Assembly: GCA_020310875.1 (NCBI GenBank)
Contig: CM035416.1
Coordinates: 78,683,778 to 78,747,777, forward strand
Source of the DNA: Ceratopteris richardii
Taxonomy: Eukaryota; Streptophyta; Polypodiopsida; Polypodiales; Pteridaceae
Direction: 5' to 3'
Length of the DNA: 64,000 nt
Part shown: in pieces, positions 11,546-23,358 of the stretch
Layout: the number at the start of each line of letters is the position of its first letter
Numbering within the stretch: position 1 is the stretch's first letter
Notes under the pieces: generated by a model
What the model was told of the DNA's origin: nothing
Seen by the model: the letters and a program-made list of their open reading frames with translations, nothing else
Database searches by the model: none
Made by a program: the position numbers and the translations under genes

Positions 11546-13140
11546 CTCCAAGACTCTTCATCAAATTCTTCATCCATATGACTTCTTTTCCTCCCTCTAC
11601 CATGTCTTTATATTTAGCTTCTACGGATGATAAAGCAAATGTGTGCTGCTTCTTTGAACACCATGATATTAGTTTGTCTCTAATGTAGCATAGGTAGCCA
11701 TGAGTAGATCTTCTATCATATGTACTACATGTCCCATCTACATCACTAGGCACTTTAAGTCTAGTTTCAAAAGTAAAACCATGGTACAATCCTTCATTAG
11801 AATTTCCTTTATCTTTGAGCTGCAATCCAATGAGATTTCTTAGGGCAATGCATAAAGTGTGTAGAATACCAAGTCCATATGAAAAAATTGGTCTTTTCAA
11901 GGAATCATATATCAAAATGCCTACCAAACTTTCATACATATTCATGTCTTTGAATTCTTCACCTGCTTAACTTGTGATTTACCTCCAATGAGGCTGTTGA
12001 GGATCTGCAATTTTCCATGTTAAACTTCAATAGAAGATTCTTCAAATACATTTCTTGTGTAAGTGTAATTGATGTCCATGCCTAGAAAGTAAGATAAGTT
12101 TCCCAAATCACTTATCTTCAATTCTTTTTCAATTTGTTCTTGAGCTTTATGATTCCTTGAATATCGTTTCCCATAAGTATAATGTCATCAACATATACAA
12201 ATATATATGTACCCATATTCACTTTCTTTCTTGATATCCAAATTCATTTAAGAACTTCACAACTTTTTGCTTCCAAGCCCTTTGGGCATGCTTCAAACCG
12301 TACAAAGCTCTTTTGAGCTTACACATACAATTAGGTCCATTTAGATCTTTGAATCTCTCTAGTTGCTCCATGTATACTTCATCTACAATGTATCCATTTA
12401 AGAAAACATATTTTGCATCCAATTGTGATAAATTCCATCCTTTGCAAGCTTTAATAGCTATCAATGTTCTAATGGTAGATATTTAAGGGGTCATACCATC
12501 CAAGGCTTTGCAAGGTAACCTACTCACAAGATAGGTTGCAGTGTTAGTAGCTTCTACCCACAAGTAATTAGGACAATTCTTTTCTTTCATCATGGATCTA
12601 GCAAACTCCACAAGGTTTCTATTCCTTCTCTCTGCAACTCCATTTTGATGTGGAGAATACCTGCATGTTACTTCTCTTTTTATATGTATTCCACAAGTAA
12701 TTGTCAAATTCTTTGGGGAAATGCTCTCCTCCTCCATCTAATTTCAATCTTTTTAGTTTTTGACATGTAATCCTTTATGCATAAGTATGATAGTGTTTGA
12801 ATGCATTAAGCACTTGAGATTTATCCTTGATCACATAAAGTGTGATCTATCTTGTTGCATAATCTACAAACAAAACATAGTATTTGGAGCAATTGATGTC
12901 CCATTCCTTTGAAGGACCCCACATATCTGTGTATTAATTCAAGCATGTTTGTATGCATGAATCCCAACTTTTTTTATGATTTTTTGTGAGGTTTACCTAA
13001 CTTATAAGCCTCACACTTGTATGCCATGTTTTGACTTTGAATATTTGGTAAGCTTAGTACTAATCCATTCTTTGTCGTGTCCTTTATACCTCTTTCATTA
13101 AAATGACATAGCCCTTTGTGACCTATTTGTATGGGGAACT
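11546..13140 (-). pseudogene. Copia A3 fragment: integrase, RT, RNase H
   Basis: In minus-strand order: a pre-integrase zinc remnant near 13000-13140, the integrase C-terminal half at 12483-12737 (CRYSPHQNGVAERRNRNLVE), RT at 12219-12464 (QLDAKYVFLNGYIVDEVYME, KRALYGLKHAQRAWKQ), and the end of RT plus RNase H at 11538-11945 (STHGYLCYIRDKLISWCSKK). Gag and the LTRs are absent. The frame ends inside RNase H at the junction with fragment G1. A2 has its own RNase H, so A2 and A3 are not halves of one element. Confidence 0.82.
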
Positions 13141-13881
13141 TGTCGGGGTAGAGGAAAAAAAGAAGATAAGAGAGATGGATACAGCTAGATCCAGTCTACT
13201 ATAAGTGTTGCAGGGACTGTTGGTATTCCTAGTGAATGCAATTGAAAATGACACTAGCCTAGTTGACCTAAAGTTGAGCCGAGGCTAAGATGAGCTAGTA
13301 GAACTAGTGGGATATGTCATAGGCATGATGTTGTAGATTCATTGCAACCACCAAAAACTACAAGATGGGCCTTTCGAGCTTGGGGTGGCAGCTGAAACCA
13401 TATTCATTGGAGCTATGGCAAGGGAATAACTGCTCCATTTCTTGAAGACAGAGGGGTTCAATAGTGGTGACTCCTTCAATAGGAAGATGAAACTATTGTG
13501 CTACCTTGGTGACTATGGTGTGGACTTCAACACCATCAAGAGGGATAGTCCAAACCACAGTGGATGACGACTTGATACTATTAGAATGTGTGATATTCTT
13601 GGCCTGGGGTGCATAACGATGTCATCCCACTACAAGAGGGCAAAGTTGTCTGAGTAGCGAACACCCCGGTAGTGAGTGAGCGGCTCAATAAACACCACAA
13701 AAAGGGGCTGAATGGGAACGAGAGCTTTGATGGGAGCAATGGACAAATAAGTGCAATAGTGGAAGACTGCAAGGGCACAAAAATTAAGCATGCAAGGTAT
13801 AATCAAGAAAAAAACATTGCCGAGTGACAACGATATGGTATATAATCTCAAAAAGTAATGATGGCATCGCAGGGGGTGAGA
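13141..13881. other. Unassigned stretch
   Basis: Between copia A3 and the short tandem duplication. Overlapping short minus-strand frames at 13581-13851 have hydrophobic, low-complexity products and no recognisable domain. No gene is supported. Confidence 0.4.
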
Positions 13882-13965
13882 ACAAAGAGAATGATGGCTG
13901 CAAGTAGAGATTTAGATAATTAAACAAAGAGAATGATGGCTGCAAGTAGAGAGTTAGATAATTAA
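13882..13965. repeat. Two-copy tandem duplication, 42-bp unit
   Basis: The unit ACAAAGAGAATGATGGCTGC... occurs at 13882 and again at 13924, with one substitution visible. It is a small direct duplication without coding content. Confidence 0.85.
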
Positions 13966-14085
13966 TCATCGTGCAAAAACATGCAATTATGGGATGTTGA
14001 TTAAAAATCTAGACATGTGGTAGATGGCCTAGAAGGGCACAACTTTAATCCATTGGCTAGATTTTTAATCGGCTCTCTAGCAAGA

Positions 14086-14253
14086 TTTTGCAATCCAAAA
14101 GTTGTTGGACTGAGTTAGGCCAAAATTTGGTAGGGATTGAACCACTAAACTTTGAATTCGCTATAGATTGATCTCAACAGCTTTTGCAATCCAAAAGTTG
14201 TTGGACTGAGTTAGGCCAAAATTTGGTAGGGATTGAACCACTAAACTTTTTGA
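14086..14253. repeat. Direct duplication of about 70 bp, 96 bp apart
   Basis: TTTTGCAATCCAAAAGTTG... runs for about 70 bp at 14086 and again at 14182, almost identical, separated by a 28-bp spacer. It lies just beyond the RT end of gypsy H, so it may be a local duplication in its tail. Confidence 0.85.
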
Positions 14254-14259
14254 ATTATA

Positions 14260-14892
14260 AAAGATCACCAGCTTTCCTTTAGTAAATACTGGTGTTTTAA
14301 GAAAATACCCATGGGTGCAAGCTTGTCAAATCTAGAGTTCATGCATCAATAAGAAACTTTAAAAGCACTATTAGTCCAAAGTACAGAGTTCCATCAAGCC
14401 GACTTAAATGCTCCAAATGGCACACTTTATCACCCAATACCACAAATTCATCAAGGAACACATGCATGAAATTGTTCATATAAGAAGAGAAAATTTCATG
14501 CATACACCTTTGGAACTAGTAGGGGCCTTCCTCAAGACAAACCACATAATGTTACAGGCATAAAATCCCCAATTTGTGATAAAGGCTATCTTAGGTGCAT
14601 CCTATTATGCCATATGAACCTTATTATACCCACTATATCCATCTAGAAAGGAGTAAATCTCACAACCAATGACTTCATCCAATATGTTGTCTAGGAAAGG
14701 CAACGGAAAAGGATCAAGTATAGTGATAGCATTCAACTTTTGATAATCAACACAGATTCTCAATTGCTTATTTTTATTGGGAACAATCACAATAGGGAAA
14801 ATCCACTCAACATGTTCAATAGGAACAATGAACCCTAGACATAATAAGCTGTCAATTGCTTCCTTATCTTGCTTAGCATAGTTAGGATTCAT
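14260..14892 (-). pseudogene. Gypsy H reverse transcriptase remnant
   Basis: The minus-strand frame 14605-14892 has the N-terminal half of a Ty3/gypsy RT: AEWxxPIVIVPNKNKQLRIC-like text (observed VEWIFPIVIVPNKNKQLRIC), VDYQKLNAITI, PFPLPFLDNILDE, YSFLDGYSGYNK. In the same direction from about 14580 to 14270, broken frames continue the RT (WGIF, GLS, HVFLDEFVVLG, HLEHL). The YxDD box reads as FLDEF, so the catalytic pair is degraded. RNase H and integrase are absent. Confidence 0.8.
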
Positions 14893-15433
14893 TTGATAAC
14901 TCTACTACTATGTCCGATAGGCATCTGGTTTAATTAATATTCTGTGTTGATAAATACATGGATCAAGTCCCTTCATGTCCTTATAATACTAGGCAAAGAT
15001 ATTGGTAAACTCAGACAAGAGGGTCAATAAGTCCTGACAAAAGGGCTCTTCTAGAGTTCACAATTTTAACGACACAGGGAAGATCGTCATTCCCTAGATT
15101 ACAAATGATATGTTGTTCTTCCAGTACATAAGATTGCTAGCCTAGATTATCCTCAACTTGGATGAATAATTTTGGGGTTAGATCACATAATTCCACTACA
15201 CCATCAAGAAACGCATCTGCTTTTGTAGCACTTGGGTGAACAAAACATGTTCTCAAAGACCACTAATCTAACACATGTTGTAAATCAATAGTGCTCAATG
15301 AGATTAATTCTTGATTGATCATGAGAAAGGTTGTTTCTTCATCATTTGATAGGCCATCCATCACATTTATAGGCTCTACTACACAACGGTGGGCATGGAT
15401 TTCATAGGGTGTGAACTCATCTCAAGGCATGGT
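14893..15433. other. Gypsy H linker, fragmented
   Basis: This lies between the protease-like and RT remnants of gypsy H. Only short broken minus-strand frames are seen, and nothing specific was recognised. It is treated as the decayed protease-RT linker of H. Confidence 0.4.
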
Positions 15434-15760
15434 CTACTTATGATGATTACATTTGAAGACTAGCTCACAAGGTGACCAATCTTGCAAAACCTTGTCCTGC
15501 TTTAGCCATGATCTACGAGACATTAGATTATAGTCGATGCTTGATTCAGGTAAATTAAGAACAACAGAGGTCATATGGAATACGGCCCATTGAAGTGTGA
15601 TGGGAATATTATGAACTAACCCTAGTGGATGCATTCTTGATTGATCATCCATCTTTACAAAGAATTTGACAGGTTCAATATTGTTCCACCCCAATTTCTT
15701 ACAAAATTTTGTAGTTTCTATATTGACTCTAGAACTAACATCAATAAAAATTGTAGAGTA
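15434..15760 (-). pseudogene. Gypsy H protease-like remnant
   Basis: The minus-strand frame 15434-15694 with its upstream extension reads TIFIDVSSRVNIETTKFC..., then MHPLGLVHNIPITL, and later SIDYNLMSRRSWL. The layout matches a retropepsin (D-[ST]-G flap, then ILGRPWL) of gypsy elements with both motifs degraded. It lies between gag and RT remnants in the right order. Confidence 0.6.
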
Positions 15761-16379
15761 ATAAGTGGGACCACATGGTCAATTGTTATATCTTATTTTG
15801 GTTGGATAGTTGTTGTGCATGATGTTAGAACATATTCAATTCCTCCATATTGTCAAAATTGTTGGCAAACACTAGGAACTAATGTAAGTAGTTGACCCAA
15901 TGGCAAGGTGATGGGTGCTCGAGTGAGGATACCTTATGCATTCGGATTCAAAGACTCTTTTGGTGGTATATCTTTGCTAGGCATCGGTGCCGGTATGTAT
16001 TCCGATGGCACATTATGTTTAGGATCATTCATTGGATTATGTGAGGGGAAAATTAGCACCTTAGCCTAAGCCCAATTGGTGGATTTTTCCACCATGCATT
16101 GTTGTTCCTTGAAACCCAATTTGAATACCTCTATAGCTGGTTGTAGAACCCGTCCAAATCACATTTACACAATGGAAGTTTGTGCATCATTTGGCACTAT
16201 GATGACCATATTATTCATCAGATTTTTTCTTTCCTTCTTATGCTTATCATATGCATGTGCATCCTTGCGGTGTCTTCGAATGTACCCCAGTTTACCATAA
16301 AAATGGAAACACATCTACATTCCTCGATTATTAGAGTTTAGGATTCCTTGATTCTAGTATGCCAAATTGTAGTTTCCTT

Positions 16380-17170
16380 TGTTTTGTGACCAAAAAGGAT
16401 GATATGTCAAGTATTAAGAATCACACAAATGAGATGTGTACATAATTAGTGGAGGGTTCTATAGGTTCCTATACAATCACATTTACTACCAATTGATTTT
16501 TTGTTTTTGCATTATAGGGGCAATTGTATGTGGAACGGGTGGAATATTCACAAATGGCACAATAGATTTGATTCAAGGCACAATCTGTAGTGATATGACC
16601 CAGATTCTACATTTGACATAGAAGATGTTTCAATGGTTTCTCATGTTTGTTCTTCCCAGTTCATATCTAGTCTAGATCTTTAGCAAATCCTACAATTTTA
16701 TGTTATAACTGCATCTAAAGTTATTCTCCAATACATTTGATGATCATAATCTATCATAACTTAGGGTTCAGCCTATTAATAAACCATTGTGTAATCACAT
16801 CTCTTGGAAAAGTTGCATTTTCTATCGATAATTCTCTTAGATGCACTCAAAAAATAGTGGCATATTCCTGAACTCCTTGGTTTGACTTCTGTTTATTGTT
16901 ATGTAAGAAATCAAAGACTTGAGATGGACTTTTTTTAAGCCAAAATCTTTGTAGGAAGGCATCACATACTACATCATATTATTGGAAATGACTTAGGTCA
17001 AATTTGGTCAACCATTTAGCAACTTCATTGACCAGAGTTGATTGGAATAGTTGGGCTTTATATGCATCATCTCCTAGATTTTCCAATACTCCATAATCAA
17101 TTTCAAAAGCTTGAATGTGCACTTCTGGGTCATCACTTGGGAATCCACCAAATTTAATGTAGGTCATACC
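16380..17170 (-). pseudogene. Gypsy H gag remnant
   Basis: The minus-strand frame 16979-17167 (KFGGFPSDDPEVHIQAFEID, LFQSTLVNEVAKWLTKF) resembles the gag core of Ty3/gypsy elements. A zinc-knuckle remnant GHITTDC lies near 16590-16640. The coding sequence is broken. This gag differs from the E/F family, so H is another gypsy lineage. Confidence 0.62.
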
Positions 17171-18499
17171 TATCAGATACTATCATCACAGAGGTAATGT
17201 TGTATTTACCATGGATCAAGGACTAAACTCTTCTAAGGTATCTACCACTTCTTCATAATCCAAATTTGTGGGGGATAATGGTCCCATAGGTTGTGCCCCT
17301 TTATAGTTGGTACCAAATTCCACAACTTAAGGGGTTTTGGTTTACTAGTTACAATTATCTTTTTGTTACTCCAAAAATTCAAAAATATGATCTAGTTTGT
17401 CCTTCAATAGCTATCCTCCACCCTTCTTAGTACTTGTTGGTCTCAAGACACGTTCTTTTATGATTTTGAAAGTGCTGACGACTGTATCCTTTCATATTTT
17501 TGGTCGATCATTCTAAATTTCTCATTTCATCTCCTAATCAGTTGTAGCTTCTAGGGCACCCAAACTTTCACCAGATAGTAGAATTTTGTTTGAACGTACT
17601 GAAGGACTCTTTGATATTGTCTACAAGCCAAAATTGGGAAAATTCTTTTGTTCATGTACCTCCTTGATTGATTCCTAATGATTGCTTGCAATTTTCTCAT
17701 CTAGTACTATCGTGTCTTTAGTCCTTTCTCACGATGCACCCAATGCAATGTTTACTTAGATATGTTTCTTATCACTTTTGTACTTGGGGTATTTTTCACT
17801 AGACCTCATTACCACCATGTACTCTACAAGAAAACCACTCCCCAAAAGGATCACTAGTGTTAATCTTCTCTTTCAATTAAGGAGAGAGATAAGACAGATT
17901 GGGTTCTTAGGTGGGATAAATTAGACTAAACCTAAGTTTTTGTATTTCTACTAACAGTCCATTCTTAAAGATTCTAGTCACTTGGATTACTCCGCCAACA
18001 ATAGCACTACATCCTAAACATATTAGGCACTAGTGCATAAGGAAAAACTTTACTTCCAAACTTTCATTGTGAATAGATACTACCAAAATACACCGAACAT
18101 ATACTCTTCACTACTTAACTAATGGAGATATCACAACTTTGATTCATTACTAGATGAATTGAGTACAATTCTCCACCATCGTAATAATACCCTACCATCT
18201 TATAGATAGCCATGCTTAGAGGTATGCAATCGTCTACCAATTACAATAGTGGTGTCTGTGCTAGACTTTATTGATTAACACTTACAATCTTCAATGTAAC
18301 TCAAATAGAGATTAAGAGTATCGAACACAATAGTATGCACAAAACATGTGCCTGAGTCATTGTTGGCTAGACTTCACTTGCATACACACCGGATGATCTG
18401 CTCCAATAGACCTTGTGCTTCCATTCATTCATTAGGCAAAAGGCTACAATGGCAAATTCTTGCCTTTTTGGCCAGATTGTTCACCAAAAATTACATCAA
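17171..18499. other. Unassigned, perhaps the 5' part of gypsy H
   Basis: No supported gene. By position it may hold the gag N-terminus, leader and LTR of minus-strand gypsy H, but no primer site or second LTR copy could be confirmed. Confidence 0.35.
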
Positions 18500-19646
18500 C
18501 CAAAATTACACTCAAAATAATTACAAGGATAAATCTAGTGGCCTAATAATTGTTACTAGTCACCCTGATAGAACATAGGACTTTTGCAATGTTCTCTTAG
18601 AATCATGAGTAAGAGATTCTGAGAAAGAATATCAAAAGGAGGTATCAAATACTCCTAAGAGAAAATTTATGTTGAGGAGGATTGCAACCACAACCAAGAT
18701 ACCTGAAAATAGTCCAACCATAGAGCTTTATGCTAAAGAAGCCATAGAGAAGGATTTTTAGAAATTTAGGTTGAAAAAGCCCCTTACTAAGAATGAGTTT
18801 CTTGTGTATGAGTTCAAGGACCCACATAATCTAGAAAAAAAAAACTATTCGAGCCATAATTGAGAACAAATCTACATAGTGTCAGACAAAAGTAAAAACC
18901 CTCATCTTCGACAAGACAAAAGGCTCTCCCTCTACACAAACCATTGGCTTCACACAAACAAGCTAGTGCATGACATGCTAACAACTCAGGATTTCAAAGC
19001 CAAAATACAAGAGAGGCCCTGGAAGTAAGCTTTATGCACAACCTAGGAAGAGGTAAATCATAGCAAGGAACAAGATGACTAGAGAAAGAGAGGGAATAGG
19101 TTGCACGGAGAGGAAGATGACTTCCCGCTACCAAGGCAAAGGGAATATTCGAGAATGTTGAGACCCTTGTAGGTAGTCAAAACAAGTGAATTCAAACAAG
19201 TAGAGGACTTGTTCACTCAATACAAGGCGTTTGGGTTAACCTTGAAGGATGCAACCCTATCATGGTTTCAACTATTACATTGAGGCAATTAAAAAGATAT
19301 TTCACAATTGATGGAAGCATTCATCGCTGAGTTCTCTAAGAGTGGAATTAGATACAACACTTCATCCTTGATCCATATTTTTAAGTAGACCCCCCTAGAG
19401 ATGATAAGGCTAATGGGATGAATATTCAAGCAAAACATAGAGAGATGTCGAGTCTCGGATCTACCTACACAAGCTAACCAAGTGTCCTTGTTTTTAGATG
19501 GTCTCTTGAGCAGAAAACTATGATTCTACGCGTACGTAAAAGAGACACACACTCTAGAATAGTGCAGAGAATTTGCATATACATAGAAGATAACCTAGGA
19601 GAGAAGCTAGATCTATCAAAGGATCCTAATCAATGCACCATAGTTA
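18500..19646 (+). pseudogene. Gypsy gag remnant I, plus strand, E/F family
   Basis: Plus-strand fragments follow the gag of F in order: IIVTSHPDRT near 18545-18580 (F has YVVTSHPDRT), then a run matching the TPRGKS...ITPE section, then KSMK/VEDLFTQYNAFGLTL-like text at about 19170-19260, AFIAEFSKSGIRYNTSSLIH-like text at about 19318-19378, and LFLDGLLS near 19490. Many stops and frameshifts are present. Copia B was inserted at 19651/19652, at the end of this remnant. Confidence 0.75.
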
Positions 19647-19651
19647 GAAGT

Positions 19652-20077
19652 TGTTGAAAATCAAGTCTCAATCATGCAAAAGGGCTCAACCATGAGTTTT
19701 GCAAGTGAACCAACAGAAAAGGAGGACCCAAAGTCATGAAATAAAGTTAGAAGCTCCACCAAACTCAATCAAAGTCAAATCTCATCAAATTAGCCACCAA
19801 AAAGTGGTCCTACATTGATTGGTGGGTGGTTAGCTAGATTGTAGGAAAAGTAAAACTCTATGTAAGCATCATCTTGCCTTTGTTTCTTTAGTTGTATGAA
19901 TTCCATGAGTTTCCCACTTAGTTTAGTGAAGTCATAAATTCTAGCAAGAAGCTCCCTTGCTTGCTTACCTCATTTTCGCATGATTTTGCTCCTCTCTATC
20001 TAGAGGGCTAGTTAGGCTTTTCCAAATCTAATTGTACCATATTGGAGACCATTGTTTGCTCTCTCATTGTAATCATT
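19652..20077 (+). repeat. B 5' LTR, first part
   Basis: Begins TGTTGAAAATCAAGTC, as the 3' LTR does at 49066. It carries about 25 extra bases near 19672 that the 3' LTR lacks. It is interrupted at 20078 by element C within CTCTCATTGTAATNATT. Confidence 0.9.
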
Positions 20078-20165
20078 TGTTGGAGTTAAATGTCTGCAGA
20101 AGCATGCAAACAACACAAGGAAGAAGAAGAATCTTGGAACAAAACACACAATACTGAATGAATCA
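20078..20165 (-). repeat. C 3' LTR, remnant
   Basis: About 88 bp match the outer end of the LTR at 28065 (TGTTGGAGTTA.ATGTCT..., AATACTGAATGAAT). At 20165 the similarity stops and RT coding sequence begins at once, which marks a deletion breakpoint. Confidence 0.85.
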
Positions 20166-21967
20166 CCTGCTGATAAAGAACAACATCAAATGCATCTCCA
20201 GCATCATGATGACTCAATTGTAAACCTATCTCCATAGGATTAGCAATAGGCTTACAATCTTCGAGGCCAAAACACTGCAATAATGTGTCAATCTATTTTG
20301 TTTGACACAAAGCCATTCCACCATCAAGTTACAAAAACTAAATGCCCAAATAACGATGCAAATGTCCCAAATGAGACATCTCAAATGAGGCATGCAAATC
20401 AGCCTTAAAATCAGCAATATGCTTCTCAATAGGACCAGTGAGCAACATGTCATCAACATAGACAACAATGATTAGAAGCACATCATTAGCAAGCTTAACA
20501 TATAAGATGCTTTTAGTTGGACTATTCTCAAAACCATGTGCAATCAGATAGGCATGTAACTTTTCATACCAAGCACGTGGTTCTTGCTTTAAACCATATA
20601 ATGCCTTCTTTAACCTGCAAACCTCGTTTTCATGCCCTTTCTACACAAAGCCACATGGCTAAAAAACATACACTTCTTCATGCAAGTCACCATTCAGAAA
20701 TGTAGATTTAATGTCCAACTGATGTACATTCCAATCATGATGGGGTACAAGTGCACATATTCTATGAAGAGTAGTCATATGGCATGTAGGTGCAAATGTC
20801 TCATCAAAATCAATGCCTCTTTCTTGCACATAACCCTTTGCAACAAGCCTACCTTATACCTGTCAACTATTCCATCAGGCTTACGCTTCAGCTTGTAAAC
20901 CCACTTAGTGCCAATGGCCTTCTTGCCAAGAGGCAAGCACATAGAAACCGTGTACCATTCTTCATTATAACATCATATTCAGATTGCATAGAAGCCATCC
21001 AATTTTTTGAATTTTTTGCTTCATTAAATAAAAGAGTCTCATTCTCATCATAGAGACTAGATGCATCCATATCATAGCAATCTGATGCAAAAGAGGCGCT
21101 ATGAGATCCTCAATGAATATGATATGATAGTGTGCATCTAATTTGCTGTCACGCAAAGTCTACACCAACCATTTTTGCATAGTTTTTGCATTCTCAATAT
21201 CAGCTCTCTCATCAACAAGTGCATCATTTGAATCTACATGAGAAATGGAATGATCTACATCATCACATGAAACTTGCAAAGACTGAGCTCTAGACTATCC
21301 ACCTGTAAAGAGAGGCAATAAAGTATCATACATGTCTTTGGAGCTAACACATGTCTCCTTAGTACATGAAAGTAAGGGTTGAATAGCATTTTCCGCAAAA
21401 ACAACATCACGGCTAACTAGAATGCATCTAGTCTGTGGATTGTACAGACGATAGCCTTTCCTTTCAGAACTATACCCAACAAAAATACATTTTACTGCTT
21501 TATCATCCAATTTTATGTGATGTTGTTCAGGCACTAATGCATATGACAAACAACCAAAAACAGGTAGATGAGTAGTAGATGGCTTGCGACCATGCAAAGC
21601 TTCATATGGAGTGACAGACTGCAGTGCTCTAGTGGGACACTTGTTAAGTACATATGCTGCACACATGACAGCCTCAAGCTAGAAACTATGTGGTAAAGCC
21701 TGACTCTTGACCATACATCTCACCATCTCCATGAGTGAACTATCTTCCGTTCAGCAAATCCATTCTGTTGAGGTGTATACGACACTGTACATTGATGTTT
21801 TATCCCACGTTTAGCCAAAAAGGCACTAAAGTCAGAAGACATATATCCCCCCCTCGATCAGAACGGAGGGTGCCCATTTCACATGCTGATAGATTTTCAA
21901 ACAAAACCAAAAATTGTTTGAAGCACATAAACACTTTAGACTTTGCTTTGAGTGGATATAACCATGC
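20166..21967 (-). pseudogene. C pol: second half of integrase and RT
   Basis: On the minus strand from 21967: the end of the integrase core (KVFMCFKQF, then TLRSDRGGD), the integrase C-terminal section at 21295-21666 (YVLNKCPTRALQSVTPYEAL, KCIFVGYSSERKGYRLYNP), then RT fragments at 20226-21156 in changing frames, ending with FGLEDCKPIANPMEIGLQLS at 20086-20280. RT is then cut off and joined to the LTR remnant. Stops and shifts are frequent. RNase H is absent. Confidence 0.8.
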
Positions 21968-22156
21968 TGAAGGGCTTTGGTGTGCAAAACAAGAGGAGGA
22001 AGGAGAAGATGGAGGGAGAGAGAAGAGAGGAACGATGCGCGGACATGCGTGGGAGCCTCGAAACCCACATAATGATCTCTTTTGAGGCAATGCTCTATAT
22101 ATGATGTATATATATGAATATGGGGATAAGGTCACATGACCCTTACATCCCCAACA
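21968..22156 (-). repeat. D 3' LTR
   Basis: Plus-strand ends are TGAAGGGC and CCCCAACA. On the minus strand it begins TGTTGGGGATG, directly after the purine tract TAAGTGGGAGAT (22157-22170 region). It contains a TATA-like CATATATAGAGC on the minus strand. Confidence 0.92.
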
Positions 22157-22263
22157 ATCTCCCACTTAAGGGTCAATGTGACCATAAGTGATAACATATA
22201 CAAAGAATGATGTAGGACTATACAATAATGTACAGAAAGAGTCCGGATCTCAACCCATACTGA

Positions 22264-23358
22264 TCAGCCTACACCAACTGCCTCGAACAAGGTGTATCCA
22301 TGCACCTCAAACTGCTCTAGACTCATATCGACAAGAGTCGAGCTCATATCTGACTTATGCAAGAACTGATGAAGTTCCTGCAAAGCTCCCACTCGCTCTA
22401 TGCTTGTGTCAATCATCGAATGACTGACAACTCCAAGTGCAAATGATCCAATAGCAATTGCAACATCTGGTCTCGAGCATAATAACTCGTACATCAGACT
22501 CCCGAATGTTGACGAAGCATGTGCTATCCTGGCTAACCTAAGTATGTCAGCCATGCCTATATCCAAGGCATCCAAAGCACCATCATCAAGACCAACATGT
22601 CCTGACATATCTGCGTCAACATCTGACATGAGCGAATCCAAGAATGACTGCATTACTACTGACTCCTCAACATCTAAATCAGCCATGCTCACAACCAAGG
22701 ATGTATCTAGCTGTGCATCATGAGAGCTAATATGCTCTACTATACATTGTGTACCATGAGAGCTATCGTGCTCTACCACACCAAGTGTATCATCATGCTC
22801 CGCATGAGCTAACTGCACAACATCAACACCAAGGTCAAACTGATGATCTAACTCTAACTGAGTATAATCATAATGCTCTACATGAGCATCCACATCATGC
22901 TCTAAAGCATCTGAATGATCATCCGAAGTATGCTCCATAAGAGCATCCATATGATCAACAAAAGCATGCTCTATATAAGCATCATGAGCATCCAAAACAT
23001 GCTCTACATGTGCATCCATCTGAGCATCTGAATCCTGCCATACATGTGCATCATGAATGTCAATAGACCTATGTGTAGGTAGACAAAATGAGACATGATG
23101 AGTCTCACATCGCACATAAGGTTGAACTCCCACTGAGACAAGACTGTCTCTCACATGAAGTACCTGCAGTGGATACCTGTGCCCAATCCTGGCACCTCTG
23201 ACAAGCATAAGCTTTCCCAACTGCAACTGAAAATGATGCTCACCAAGGAATGCATAACATCTGCTCTCCTGTAACTGGCTAATTGAAATCAAGCTCATAG
23301 GGAATGAAGGCACATAGCGTACATGTCTGAGTATAAGTGATGCTCCACTAGGTAGCAT
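22264..23358 (-). CDS. D ORF b: protease end, Asp/His-rich segment, RT remnant
   Basis: A 364-aa open frame. The N-terminus (LPSGASLILRHVRYVPSFPM, SLISISQLQ) is the protease/pre-integrase section of a copia polyprotein, continuing from ORF a in a shifted frame. Residues of about 100-175 form an unusual Asp/His-rich repeat with recurring DAHVEH, DAHDAYIEH, DHMDALMEH and DALEHD units. Near the C-terminus GSLMYELLCSRPDVAIAIG is the end of copia RT. Integrase and the catalytic part of RT are therefore deleted and replaced by the repeat segment. The start given is simply the first Met after the shift; the natural start is probably that of ORF a. Function of the repeat is unknown. Confidence 0.7.
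   Translation of the reverse strand: MLPSGASLILRHVRYVPSFPMSLISISQLQESRCYAFLGEHHFQLQLGKLMLVRGARIGHRYPLQVLHVRDSLVSVGVQPYVRCETHHVSFCLPTHRSIDIHDAHVWQDSDAQMDAHVEHVLDAHDAYIEHAFVDHMDALMEHTSDDHSDALEHDVDAHVEHYDYTQLELDHQFDLGVDVVQLAHAEHDDTLGVVEHDSSHGTQCIVEHISSHDAQLDTSLVVSMADLDVEESVVMQSFLDSLMSDVDADMSGHVGLDDGALDALDIGMADILRLARIAHASSTFGSLMYELLCSRPDVAIAIGSFALGVVSHSMIDTSIERVGALQELHQFLHKSDMSSTLVDMSLEQFEVHGYTLFEAVGVG

Noticed and set aside
13581..13969. Three overlapping minus-strand ORFs of 61-73 aa
   Set aside because: Hydrophobic low-complexity products in mutually overlapping frames, partly over a tandem duplication; no support as a gene.
21735..22165. Open frames of 79-121 aa on both strands across the D LTR
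   Set aside because: They run across the junction of C integrase and D LTR and reflect chance openness; only the minus-strand integrase part is coding.
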